A stretch of 64,000 nucleotides of DNA from the NCBI GenBank assembly GCA_030407085.1, contig CM059583.1, forward strand, positions 24,960,001-25,024,000. Direction: 5' to 3'. Shown here piece by piece: positions 34,951 to 46,389 of the stretch. The translations under genes were made by a program, and so were the position numbers. Below the pieces are notes generated by a model that saw nothing but the letters and a program-made list of their open reading frames with translations, searched no databases and was not told the origin of the DNA. Source of the stretch: Trichopria drosophilae. Its lineage: Eukaryota > Arthropoda > Insecta > Hymenoptera > Diapriidae. How positions within the stretch are numbered: the stretch's first letter is position 1; the number at the start of each line of letters is the position of its first letter.

Positions 34951-36414
34951 AAATCTCAAACGTAACCCCTCACCCCCCTACAGTGTTGCCAACTCGAGGT
35001 TTTTTTTGAACGGATGTTTTTCCAGCGTCTTTTTCAAAAAATTGTTTTTGGAAAGTTAAAAATGTTTTTCGACGTTACGAAGCATTTTTCGTCTTAAGTT
35101 TTTTTTACACGTCGAGAACCTTTCGAAAAGTTCAATGCCTTCGGAGATAGTAGCATTCCGAACGATAATTAATGGGTAATTTTTATTGGGACATTTTCAT
35201 TTTAATTCCTGGAGATGATTTAATCCAAATTTTTGGAAGTTTTTAAAATTGTTGAGTTTTTTTTCACTATCAAAGTTTTAATTAAATGTGTCGAATATTA
35301 TCAGCGAAATTGAATAATTTGTAATTAATAAAAACAAACTATTTTAAAAAAATCGCTTTTGACTGCCGACCCTGAAAAAACTAGCGACTTTATTCATTCC
35401 ATTTTTGTTTTCTCTTTTTTGGCTTTTATGACAAATTTTCTTATAAAACATAAATATGTATCTGTTTATTTAATATTTCAAAAATACTAAATCAAATGTA
35501 AAGTAAACATTTTACAGTAGTTTTTTTTCTAGTTTACTACATAAAATTATCATAAATATGTCGATTTTAATCACTGATTACTATTTTTAATCCCTACAAT
35601 CTGATATCAAAAGATTTGACACTTAAAATAACTTTCTTTTACCATTAAAAATGTTTATTTCTGTCGTCAAAAATTATTTTTCCAAAAAATTTAATCGGTT
35701 TTTAATTCTTAATTTTCTTTGCGTAACTTTAAAAAGCTACAAAAAATCAACCATTTGATTTCTTGTATTAATTACTTCATCTTTAGGATAAATATTATTT
35801 TAAATTAATCGACTGTTAAACCAGTTTTATTAGACAAAGTCTAACTTTACCAGGGCGTGTTATTTGTTTATTATTTGTAATAACAACAAGAGGAAAATTT
35901 AGGTATAATTCGTATTGCAAGTCACCTTATTCATAGACAATATTTATGAAAATTTTGTTATTTTAAGATTTTAGTAGTCTTGATATTTGGAGATAAAATA
36001 AATGTCTAATCATTCGACAAATAATTTGTTTCAATTATGCAAGTAATGTAAGTATTTGAATTTTCAAGAAATTTGTTGTCATCAGTTTTACATATTTTTA
36101 CATAATTTTATATACAATTTGTTAAATTAATTTTATATACAGTTATATATAATTTTGTAATATATTTTGACAATTATGTATGACTAAAATATTTACAATA
36201 ATCCAAGGAAATTATGGATTATATATGATTATAAACACTTTTAAATACATAATTATTGTTATATATATATATATATTATTGCACAAGCATTACTATTAAA
36301 GTATCTGTCTAATATAAATAAATTAGTATTATTAATAGAAATAAATCAACAGTTCGTTATCATTATATTCAGTTTATATATATAAATATTTAAAATTGTA
36401 TCTAAAATCATATA
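34951..36414. other. AT-rich intron stretch, nothing recognised
   Basis: AT-rich sequence with TA-rich runs near 36090-36280. No exon, RNA gene or bounded repeat could be supported. Confidence 0.4.
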
Positions 36415-36600
36415 TAATAATAACAACAACGTCTTTATTGGCGAACGAGACAACAATTGCAGTAAAACGCTAGAAGATGTCTTTTTACGGTAAACTTGAT
36501 TAACCTAACTTAAAATTGGAAGTCAACAGGACTCTTTTGCGTACTTCTAGCGGTAAAAAGTCATTCAACATTTTTGGGACAAAATACGAAAAAGCGCCAT
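36415..36600 (-). mobile_element. 3' end of a non-LTR retrotransposon
   Basis: On the minus strand a frame from about 36600 reads GAFSYFVPKMLNDFLPLEVR and continues for about 11 residues to TAA (36502-36500), the kind of C-terminus found in LINE reverse transcriptase proteins. It is followed by a short 3' UTR, the poly(A) signal AATAAAG (about 36440-36434) and a GTTGTTGTTATTATTATA tail. A 5'-truncated copy with a simple-repeat tail is typical of LINEs. The clade is not determinable. Confidence 0.5.
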
Positions 36601-37475
36601 TTTATTGATTGCATTATATTATAATTATATATATTTATCATTTTCTGGGTTTACAATAAATATTTCCTGCATAGTTCTTAAATTACAACAATGATAAGTT
36701 AATAAATTTACTAAATTTTTAGTCAGTCGTTTATTACAATGAAAAATTTAAAAATTTTAATATCTAATACTATTTTTACAAAACAAATCAGTCGTTCCTG
36801 CAAAAGGTCCAAACAAAATACCGTTAAACTACAAAATTAGAATAAAATTACACATTTTTCTAATCTTATTTTAAAAAATATTTGTTGTAATTTTACATTA
36901 CTTTTGATTTTTACAATTGTTATTTTTGGTATGTTCAGATTAAGAAATGATAAAAAAAAAGGAATTTTTATGCATGCGACGTGTGAATTTAGTTATTTCT
37001 AAGTACTTTTTATAAATTTTAATGTAAAATGATATTTACAAATGAAAAATTATCAATTTCCAGAAAAGATTTTTTTGAACAAATTATTTTAAAAAAATGT
37101 AAAATTTTTAAAACCAATTTGCAACTAATGATTTTTATTTGTAAGAATCATATTTTCTATAGAAATTTATTCTAAAAAATAATTTCACATAGACTAAGCT
37201 GAAATAATTGAAATAATTTGCTTTATTAATCACTTCTATTTACTATTTAGTATTATTATTATTATTTTATTAAAGTCTGCGTTATTTTTTTGTAAAATTA
37301 GCTTCGTTTTTTGCTCAAAATTGTATAATTATAGTGCATTGAATTAATTTTCTTATTATTCAATTAATTTTGTTTTCTGTTACTTTCTTTTCTTATCTAT
37401 TTATCTTACTTTTTAGGTTATTTTTTGTTTATATTACGTCCAACAGCTTTTGCGTTTTTATACTATCATTGACGT

Positions 37476-37504
37476 ATTATTATTATTATTATTATTATTA
37501 TCAT
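37476..37504 (+). repeat. (TAT)n microsatellite
   Basis: About nine TAT/ATT triplets in a row; elsewhere in the window the same triplet appears in shorter runs. Confidence 0.9.
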
Positions 37505-38784
37505 TCAAATTACGAAAATTTATAATTTTACAATCACTGTCACAATATTTTTATGTAATTTGTGCTCATTTTTTCAATTTTCTGGGTTTCTTTTTTTTTA
37601 TTATTTTTCATTGCCAACAAAATTTGTATGATTACACCAAAAATTCAAAATTTTGAACAACTTTATGTTCATGAAATTTTATGTATAATTATTACATAAA
37701 ATTTCGTAAATTTAAAACTGATATTGTTACAGTCTAGATTCATTTTAAAATTAATTTATTTATCTTTTTCTTATTCTGCATTTCTTTATTTTTAATAATT
37801 ATTTTTAATTTCATCTTTAATTTCTGTACTTTTTTATTTATATTTATGGGTGTATTAAGGCCCTTAAATAAGTAAAATAATAACCTTTTGAACTGTATTA
37901 CTACAAAATCACTTAAAAATTGAAATTAAAATAACACATTACCAAGATTAATATCGACATTTAACTAACAAAAATATCTTTTTTTAACTTTTTAAAGCAA
38001 TTTTCATTAAATTTTCATGAAATTTAACGATCCTTCGATCCCACTTACAGGCCTTTAAAAAAACAACAAAAAGAGTAACAACTCCCGTTCGGAAAGTGAA
38101 ACGCCGACGTCCACCCCCTGCAGCACGCAATTATCCGCAGATATTTTCTTGGTGAATTTACCCCCGTAGAAAAAGGCTTCGACCCCTTCAAACAAAACAA
38201 TTACCAGTCTCGAGCCTGAGAAAAAAAAAACTCATTTCGTTCCCGTATGAAATTTAATACGCGTTTCACACGTGCGCAATCAATGGAAAAATGAACACTG
38301 ACGCATTGTTGCCGACCACCCCCTCCTGATTTGCAACTAAAAAAATCTCTTATCTGAATAAATAATGCAATTTCCTAAAAAGCCTAACGATGATAATCGT
38401 GTGTGTGCGCGTTGGCCACCCGAAATTCGTTCGAGAATCATCCCATTAGACCTTAAAACGTAAAGAAACGGCTCCTTTTACGCGATAAATATTCATGAAA
38501 ATGAATTCGACCTCGGCAAAAATCCATTTTTCCCCCCCTGACACTAATTACCGACTCGAATCCAGACCTGAGCCTCGTTTCGATCTAAGAGGGAGCCCTA
38601 GAAATTGCCAGAAAATGTCCTTTTCTTCGCTCGATTATCTCCGACACGTTTTCGAAAAAGATTCACGAGAGATTTCTTTTAAACAACCTCCAAATTCCTT
38701 CCTTTTTAGGTTAGGTACCATCCTTACCTAACGCGAACTAAAAATTTGCCAAACATTTTTCATTAAAGTATTTGACTACTTGAA

Positions 38785-39095
38785 ATTACTAACTAAATGA
38801 AGTTTATTTTTAATCCTTCTTTTAATTTTAATACACAATTTAATTTTAAATCATTTTTTAGTGTTTTTCTTCCTTGTCAACGTTTTTGAAAAGGCTTTTA
38901 CGAATTCAAAATTTAATACTAAAGTGTTTAACCACTCCTGTTTAACAACTTCTGAAACAGTGTTTAACCACTTTAGTATTACATTTTGGATTCAGGAAAT
39001 TAAAAAACCTTTTTCAAAAACGTTGACAAGGAAAAAAAACACTAAAAAATGACTTAAGATTAAAAATAAACTTCATTTAGTTTGTAATTTCACTC
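38785..39095. mobile_element. Foldback element of about 310 bp
   Basis: The arms are inverted copies over about 140 bp: GAAATTACTAACTAAATGAA with TTCATTTAGTTTGTAATTTC, TTTTTAGTGTTTTTCTTCC with GGAAAAAAAACACTAAAAAA, TTGTCAACGTTTTTGAAAA with TTTTTCAAAAACGTTGACAA, and ACTAAAGTGTTTAACCACT with AGTGTTTAACCACTTTAGT. The loop is short. No coding capacity. Confidence 0.75.
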
Positions 39096-40300
39096 TCACA
39101 GTTGAAATTAAATATTCGAAAAATTCTACGAATATTTTTCTCTGTTGTTATTTTCTTTGTTTATTTCTCAAGTATCAGTTTCAAATGTAACGATTAATGA
39201 ATAATAACAAATCAAGGTATAATTTTGTAATCGTCAGCATAACTCTATCGTAATAAAGCATCAAATAAGCAATCAAATTAAATCATTATTGAGAATGTCG
39301 ACTTATTATGTTAAAACAATCGTTTATTTTCAAATCTTATTTGTAATTTTGTAAAAAGTAGGAATTTTTTAATAAAAAATTGAAACAGAATTTCTAAACT
39401 TTAATTAAGAAGGTTTTTTTAAATACATCTTACATGAATTTTTCTGATTTTTTTATTATTATTATGCTTTAAACCTGTACAAACATATTCAAATGTTTAA
39501 AATATCGTTACAAACAAACAGTGTAATAATAGGAACATTTTTTTGTATGAAAAATTACAAAAATTCATGTAAAATACCAAAAATCTTATAATAATTCGTT
39601 CAAAAATTATAAATGTACAAAAATTTTGTAAATAAAAAACTTTCAATCACGTAATAAAAAAAAATTGACAAAAATTCTAAATAAAATAACAAAACATCCT
39701 ACAAATAAACAATTTCCATTTTACCTTAAAAAAAGTCAAATAAATCGTTTGTTTTTAATTGATCAAAATCGTGTTAGGAGTCCGCTTAAATCGAAATAAT
39801 ATTTTAGAATATATTTTTCAAGCGTATCCAGTCAAGAACCCGACTTTCTAAAATACCTGAAAACCGACCTTAATCTAAAAAAAAAGATTTCATCTCGTGT
39901 TTACAACCTTTTTTCACGTCTTTAGGCATCGACCATCGTACATTAGATATTTTAACGTTTATCAATTTGAAAAAATGTTCTCCAATGTTACTACAAAAAT
40001 GCTGTAAAAATGTCAAACTTGCAAAACATTCTCACGAAATATTTTGGTATTTTTTTCTGCAATTGTCGCTCCAAAATGTTATTGTAATATTTTTCCGAAA
40101 AATTTTTTGGCCCGAAATGAATTTTAGGAATTTACCTTCCAAATTTCGTTTTTCGAACGTCATTTTCAATGTCACATTCCAAAATGTGTTTCCGTTCAAA
40201 ATACTTCTTTTAATTGTTTTTTCATTTACTGTTATTTGAAAATTTACTAATAAACGATTTTTTTATTTTTAAGTTGGTTTCTTTAATTTTTTTTAGTCAT

Positions 40301-40463
40301 ATTTCACTCTTTATGGAGTGAAAATTGAACCACTGTATTAAAAGTTTATTTTCATTCTATGAAAGTGAATTTTCACGATCTTCTGCGTTGGTTTTCACTC
40401 TACAAGAGTGAAAATTTACTTTTTCATTAGACTGACTCGCTTTTTACTCCAAAAAAAGTGAAA
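40301..40463 (+). repeat. Row of four short hairpins
   Basis: Four TTTCACTC...GAGTGAAA-like palindromes at about 40302-40324, 40350-40373, 40392-40415 and 40441-40462, spaced 42-49 bp. The third is perfect (TTTTCACTCT ACA AGAGTGAAAA) and the first has 8-bp perfect arms; the second and fourth are imperfect. Confidence 0.6.
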
Positions 40464-41059
40464 CAAAGTTCAAAAATTTTTAAATCTAGAAACATTTTTG
40501 AAAGTATCAAAAGGAACAGAATCAGTTAAAAAAAAGAATATTTTTGTTACGAATAGAATTAAAATATTATCATAGGTTTTAAAATTAACAAACAACAAAA
40601 AACGCAAAACCCAATGATTGTTGTTTGTTAATATTTTTGTTATTTCTAGTAAAAACAACGAATTTTACATGAAATATTTTAGTACATTTTTAAGAGTTTT
40701 TTGTATATTGAACACCAGTTTTGATCGACTACTTGGAAAAAAACGAAAATATATTGTAAATTCCTGAAATTCATTTCGGAGCAACAAATTTGGAGCAAGA
40801 TCTTAAAATCATATTTTGGGGCAAAATCGTACAAAAATATTTGGGTGCAACCGTCAAAAATATTGTTAGGAACGATCTAATGACTTTCGTTGTCAATAAC
40901 AGAAATATAATCAATAAAAAAGGACCTTGTAACGAAGATTACACGAAATTTTACGACATTTGTGGAAACTACGTGAAAAAAAGGTATCTTTGTATACACT
41001 TCAATAAGATTATCTACCATAATAATAATTCAGACGAATTTAATTACCATTTACTATAT

Positions 41060-41205
41060 TTTTACACTGTTGACTTTACAAAATACGACTCCAAAATAAA
41101 ATTCCAAAATGAAACTACGAAATAAAAACACCGAAACAAAACTCCAAAATACGACTCTGGAATAAAACTCCAAAATAAAAGCTCCGAAACAAAACTCCAA
41201 ATTAT
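41060..41205 (+). repeat. Degenerate minisatellite based on AAAACTCCAAAATA
   Basis: CTCCAAAATA and variants (TTCCAAAATG, CTCCAAAATACGA, CTCCGAAACAA) recur every 14-21 bp across the segment. Confidence 0.65.
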
Positions 41206-41677
41206 AATAGGTCAACAATCACAAATCGTTAACGACTCCGTTCTTATCTCCATTTCACTAGAATTTGTCTAAAACGCCGTAAAAAAACAACTGTCAACAT
41301 TACAAAAACATGGAAAATTAACAGTTTTTAATGGTTTTCCAAATCTTGAACACGCCTGATTTCTACTTTCCTCTTACAAAATTGGAGAACTAAATTCTGG
41401 GGCAATGGCTAAAAAATTTCGCATTTTTCTCAAATGTCATTTCGCAAACACCCTCCAAACGAACCTAACCTAACCTTAACTTTTCTAGAACCCGTTTCTG
41501 ATGGAAACCATCGACCCCGGCTTGAATCTCGTCTTTTCGGATGCCGGTCCGCGTTTCTCTCGCGTTCCGGCTGGATAAATGCAAAGATCTCAAAAAAACC
41601 CCAAAATATAAGCAATTATCGGTAGCTCTTGTTGTTTTTGTTTGTTCGTTTGTTTTTTTTTCTTAGAGTAGACGTAC

Positions 41678-42301
41678 CGGAGACATGATCGGGGGTGTGG
41701 AGGTTTGCGTGGTGATGGAAGAGATGTGTTGTCCCTGCTGTAGCTGCTGGTGCAGGTTGTTCTGGCCGGCGTCCATGACGCCGCCCGGGTACCACCACTG
41801 GACGCCGGGTGGTGCCGAGGGTGCGCTGACCGGGACACCCGCGCCCTGGCCGAGCCTGTAGTCGTAGCCGCCCTTCATGCACGTGCCGACGGGGCTCGAC
41901 GTCGAGACGGGACTCTGGGCGCCCGTCGTCGCCGGATTCTGGAAGCTGGAGGCCATCTTGTATGAGAATAGCTGCTGCGTGGCCGCCGCCGCGGCCGTGC
42001 TCCTCACGATGTCCTGGTGATGCTGGGACAGCTGCTGCTGCTGATTCAGCAGATGCTGGTGGAGATTCTGTTGCTGCTGCTGGGCGGCCTGGACGGCGGC
42101 GGCCTGCTGCTGCGCCTGCTGCTGGGCCTGTTGCTGGGCCTGTTGCTGGGCCTGAGCCGCCGCGGCAGCCTGCTGCTGCTGGTGCTCGGCGGTGACGGCA
42201 GCGAGGCCGGCTGGCCACCACGCGGCCGCCGCTCCGCCGTCTTCGCGAGCCCCGGGGGAGGCGGTGCCCCAGCCCCCGGCGACGCGATGGTGATCCGACA
42301 T
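41678..42301 (-). CDS. Dsp1: Dsp1 coding exon 1: Q/A-rich N-terminal region
   Basis: The exon encodes residues 1-208, from ATG at 42301 to PPIMSP before the donor CCG|GTACGT (GT at 41677-41676), phase 0. Residues 40-95 are a glutamine/alanine tract, followed by a short poly-A run, SYKMASSFQNP, and a G/W/Y-rich piece (GYDYRLG, GVQWWYPGG) before another Q-rich end. Drosophila Dsp1 likewise has a long Q-rich N-terminus ahead of its HMG boxes, where it supports protein contacts. The first in-frame ATG was chosen as start; it lies in a very GC-rich context unlike the rest of the gene. GC-rich frames on the opposite strand are shadows. Confidence 0.88.
42017..42184 (-). repeat. CAG/GCN trinucleotide tract in Dsp1 exon 1
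   Basis: CAG-rich codons interspersed with GCC encode the Q/A-rich segment. The recurring CAGGCCCAGCAA unit suggests expansion and contraction, so length polymorphism between individuals is likely. Confidence 0.85.
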
Positions 42302-44560
42302 GTCACGCGCGCGTCCTTCGTTTCTTTTTTCCTCTATATCGTCGGTCGCACACTTATTTTCTTGTTGTGTTGTTGTTGTTTTTTACTCTACGCGCGAGAT
42401 ATATCACACGACGTCGCACTCTCGCACCGCGGAGGAGGCGGCGGCGTCAGCGCCGACAGGAAGAGGAACGAGAACGAGGAAGGAATTCTGCTCTTCTCGC
42501 GCTCACGCGTACACACATAAAGGAGACTCGCTCCGGCACCCGCACACGAGGGTTCCGCGCGCTCCCAGAGTGGCCCGAGCGGGGCTCGAGACGAGCGGAG
42601 GAGGAGGGTGGGGGAGGCCGCGACGGCGACGACGGCGACGGCCCCAAGGGACGGAAAAGGGACGTTAGAGAGAGAGACGGGGGTAGGGGGCAGAAAGAGA
42701 CCTTCCTCTCTCGCTCTCCGGTTTCTCTCCTCGCACTTCTCTTCCGACTCACATTCGCGAAACCGCCAAGAGTTACGCACCACGCGCGACCGATTCTGTT
42801 GCTCCGTTCCTGGCTCGAGAGAGAGCACGATCTCCACACCGAATATTTCTCCGCGCGCACAATCTTTCTCTCTACGGACCGCGTGCGCGAACACGTTACG
42901 TGCCGGCCGTCTATTCGCGCGCGTGTGTCTGTGTATATATATATATATATGTGTGTGTGTTCTCTATGTCACTCACTCGCGCTATTTGCACGGGACCTCC
43001 GCGCGCGAGAGATACCACTCTCCACACGCACTTTTTCCAGTCCCTTGTCCTTCTCTCCGCGGTACACACACACGAGTGTGCGCGCGCGCACCCGTCACCA
43101 CCACACTCACACGCACGCAGGTAAATTCGCGATCCGCGACGGGGATGACGATCACACGACTCCCCGGTGACTTTCGATTACGGCCTCCGAAAACGCGGCC
43201 CGCTTCGACGGATGGAGAATCGCCGCGAGAACGAGAGATATGTACGGTTATACTTGGGATGCGGTCTACTCGACGCTACACTCAACCGTTCGTTAGGGGC
43301 CGTGGGGAGTTCCAAGGGAGGCGGGTGGGTAGGGGAGGCCGACGTCAGGAGGGGCAGCCGTCTCTCTCCCACTTCCATCCCAGCCCGGGCTATGCGTCTG
43401 TCTCTCTCTAACCTCGCGCCCCGGTCGCCCGCCCCTCCGAATCAACCGTGCGGCGACGGTGGAGACTCTTTTTCTCTCTTGCCCCCACCGTTGGCCGATC
43501 TATCGAATCCGGGCCTCTCGCTTCCACCGACCGGCAGCTGCCCCTACCCCGCCATATATATATATATAAGGCCGCATCGAAACGCCTCTCGGTTTATCGA
43601 AAACCAAAAACACGTTTTTTTCTCTCTCCGTCTCCGCATCTCCGCATTCGGAAAAACGTCCGACGACGTTAACGTCTCCAGTCGATGTTACCACCAATCT
43701 CCAGACAGATCCGGGGACGGCAAAACACCGGCATACGAGGTGCACGCGTGCGCCGCGTGTTCTTGCTTGTCGCGAAATATATTTCTCTCGCGCATATGCT
43801 CTCCGCAACCAGCTGCGGTCGAGCGACGAGGAGCGCACGATAACGTGCGAGCGAGAGGGATGCGGGTGTCCGCACAACCTGGCCGACTGGAAACTCGCCC
43901 CGTCCTGCTCTTTCCCTTTATCCCCTCCGCATAGCGCTCGCTGTGTGTGGAGACATACGCGCGCAAGTGTGTGTGTTATAACGCGCGTCCTTTCTCGTTC
44001 GCCCCGTCGCTGCTCTGCGGCCACGGTCGTTCGCGGTGCGCGCCAGGACGCCGCCGGGATCCGCGCTGTTGCCGGCTCTCGCTTTCACCCGCCCGCTCAC
44101 AAAGGAGAAGCCCGGTGCTTCGACCAATCCGCATCCGTTCCCAATGGCGGGAGTCTCGTCCGGCAACGTCGCCAATTCTTTCGGTAACGTTCGGTCCCGC
44201 TCGTTTTTCGATTCGAGAGAAAGAACGACGCCGCGTGCGCGCGTTCATCGGGGAAAGAACGGGCCAAGAGAGAGAGGGCGAACGATAAAGTAGAGAGAGA
44301 GACCGATAATGCCGCGGCGTATAGAAGGGACGAGGAACCCTTCTCTACCCTTGAAACTCGAGGTCAACTTTTAGGTATAGAGAGAAAGGCATTCGCGGAG
44401 GGGGCAAACGTGTAAGAGAGAGAGAGAAACGAAGCGTTCCTCCTACAGTTTTACGCGGCTTTTTCTTTATCTTCCTTGCCGGTTCTTTTCTCGAACCGAC
44501 TCTTCTTCTCGTATCTTATCCATGGCCGAGGGACAGAGGCGAACGATGGCGACACTTGCT
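42302..44560 (-). promoter_or_regulatory. CpG-rich promoter and 5' UTR region of Dsp1
   Basis: More than 2 kb of GC/CpG-rich sequence begins directly upstream of the Dsp1 start codon, in strong contrast to the flanking AT-rich DNA. It holds many GAGA/CTCT runs (candidate GAGA-factor sites) and TA and GT microsatellites at 42921-42961 and 43553-43569. Long open frames on all strands here result from the base composition. The transcription start cannot be placed exactly. Confidence 0.6.
42921..42961. repeat. (GT)n(TA)n(GT)n compound microsatellite
   Basis: GTGTGTCTGTG, about nine TA dinucleotides, then about five GT dinucleotides, inside the Dsp1 upstream region. Confidence 0.9.
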
Positions 44561-45030
44561 AACTTTTTTCCCGCGCATTTTCACGCCCGATCCCGGAACG
44601 ACACCAGTTCCCGGTCTTTGTTTTCAAAGTCGTAGCCTCATTAAAAAGATTTTCTCGATAAAAAAAAAAGAGGTGAAGGGGGGTTTGAACGTGCTTCCGT
44701 TCCATGGTACCAATCTGACGGCGTTGTCTTTTTTTGGATAACATCCGAATTTTTGGTTTCGTATTCCGCGTTCTAGGGGATTGTACTAAAGTACTGAGGA
44801 ATAAGTAGAACTTATTCCACGAAAACTCCAAAATATACTCCGTTTTTTTTAGTTTGAATATTTTTTGTCGCATTTTATGTCAATTTTTTAACAATTTTTA
44901 TGTTACCACCCAAAAAATGTCACACGAATGACCACCCAGGGTACCCATGCAGAAATTTTAAGGTAATAGTTGTTTGTAGCTTTATATTCTAGAACACCTT
45001 TGAAACTATACGGGATACGGCGAACTAAGC

Positions 45031-45843
45031 TACACGCAAAGAAATTTGAAGTTAATGCGACAGCATTTTCGGAAGTAGTAGTTACCGCACAAATTCTGAC
45101 GAATTTGAAATGACGATTACAATTCGAATTCGTTAAAAAGAAAACTTTTATAAACAGATCCAGTTTGAGTGCACCTGTGAGAATATTTATTCATAATTTC
45201 TAGACGATATAGTTATCAATAATTATCTGTAATGATCTATAAACGTTGTTGAAACGGAAAAACTTGGTACTTTTTTCATTCTAAAGCTTCCGTACCGAAA
45301 ACAGTGCAAGATACACTAAAAATGCACTAAACCTTTTTTATAGGGTACAAAATTTCCTAAAAAAAAGTCACGAAGAGCCGTAGTCTAAAGTTAATAGATT
45401 ATCCATAAATAACGCTGGAATGTTGTCTTACAAGTTAATTATGAATATTTTGGAATTTTTGTAAAATATGAGGCATATTACATCGTTTGTCGTGGTTAAG
45501 CTATTAACTTTAGTCTAGGGCCCTCGCTGACTTTTTTGTAGGAAATTTTGTGCTCTACAAAAAAGTTTCAGTGCTTTTTTAGTGTATCTTGCACTCTTTT
45601 CGATACGGAAGCTTTAGAATGAAAAAAGTACTAAGTTTTTCCGTTTCTACAACGATTATAGATCATTAAAATTAATTATTAATAACTGCATAGTCGGAAA
45701 ATTATGAATAACTATTCAAAAAGGTGTAATAAAATTGTATCTTTTGTATCATAAAATTGTAATCATTTGAAATTCGTCAGAAATCGTGCGGTAGCTGTTA
45801 CTTCCCTGAGCAGTGGCATTTACTTCAAATTTCTTTCCGTGTA
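45031..45843. mobile_element. 813-bp foldback element with TA flanks
   Basis: The ends TA|CACGCAAAGAAATTTGAAGT and ACTTCAAATTTCTTTCCGTG|TA are inverted copies flanked by TA. Inverted similarity continues inward through TTCTGACGAATTTGAAATGA / TCATTTGAAATTCGTCAGAA, AACTTGGTACTTTTTTCATTC / GAATGAAAAAAGTACTAAG and GCACTAAACC / TTTCAGTGC, to near the centre. The whole element is one long imperfect palindrome without coding capacity. Confidence 0.75.
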
Positions 45844-46074
45844 ATATCTAGTAGCGGCAGTATTTTTCGTTTATTTGGAGTAGTAACACGTATAACTAAT
45901 ATTTTCAAGATCGCCGATTATTCATATATTCTGCAATGTAAACATTTTCATTAAAAATATTACGGCGTGTCTTTATCCACGTACGGTTTCCTATATCATG
46001 TATGAGTTGAAGAGAGACGGATGCGACAAAGGTTTATGTGTTTGGTTAGGTTACGATAGCTTTAGCAGGGGGTC

Positions 46075-46127
46075 TGGGGGACCCAGTGCCAGAAGGCACC
46101 CCAATTTCGGGGGAAGTATTAACTCGT
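46075..46127. other. Two adjacent GC-rich mini-hairpins
   Basis: GGGTC TGGG GGACCC and GTGCC AGAA GGCAC sit next to each other in an AT-rich setting, about 280 bp before the piggyBac remnant. They may belong to the terminal region of that transposon; this is not established. Confidence 0.3.
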
Positions 46128-46389
46128 TTTGACTGCAAAATCCAGGCCTATATGAAATTAATTTATACGTGGATTTAGACAGCCAAAATATTAACCTATA
46201 TTTTTCTTGAAATGAGATTTTTTGTATAAAATAATGGAGGAACTGTCAAGAGCACAATAAGTAAAATAAATATATTTTTTTTATTTTTTTCATTGATTGC
46301 AGGTCGGCTTCAAGTATAATTACTTTGGCTTGCATAAATTTATGTATCTTATTAGATTGAATGAAGCTGAGAAAAAGAAAATACTGAAA

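Larger units (their letters stand above)
19041..41677 (-). other. Dsp1 intron 1, about 22.6 kb
   Basis: Bounded by GTACGT at 41677 and the strong acceptor at 19041. Very AT-rich, with scattered less AT-rich islands (19500-19860, 20800-21260, 22440-22860, 25860-26270, 28340-28480, 29030-29660, 32200-32490, 34640-34950, 38050-38700) that could be enhancers or alternative first exons. Repeats inside are listed separately. No host coding exon beyond the Dsp1 ones was found. Confidence 0.8.
6945..42301 (-). other. Dsp1: Dsp1/HMGB gene, coding span
   Basis: Five exons joined at consensus GT/AG sites give one uninterrupted frame of 432 codons: 624 nt + 225 nt + 167 nt + 175 nt + 105 nt, plus stop. 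Domain order is a Q/A-rich N-terminus (about residues 40-95), HMG box A (about 241-311), a basic linker, HMG box B (about 332-402) and an acidic C-terminal tail (422-432). This matches Drosophila dorsal switch protein 1, which has the same layout and similar length. Dsp1 is a nuclear chromatin protein that bends DNA, acts as a co-repressor with Dorsal and helps recruit Polycomb-group proteins. Intron 1 is about 22.6 kb, intron 2 about 7.9 kb, intron 3 306 bp and intron 4 about 3.2 kb. Confidence 0.93.

Noticed and set aside
42302..44300. Many long open frames on both strands (up to 267 codons) upstream of Dsp1
   Set aside because: They overlap each other in several frames, consist of R/S/P/H-rich low-complexity sequence and arise from GC-rich, stop-poor composition. 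No domain or splice structure supports them.
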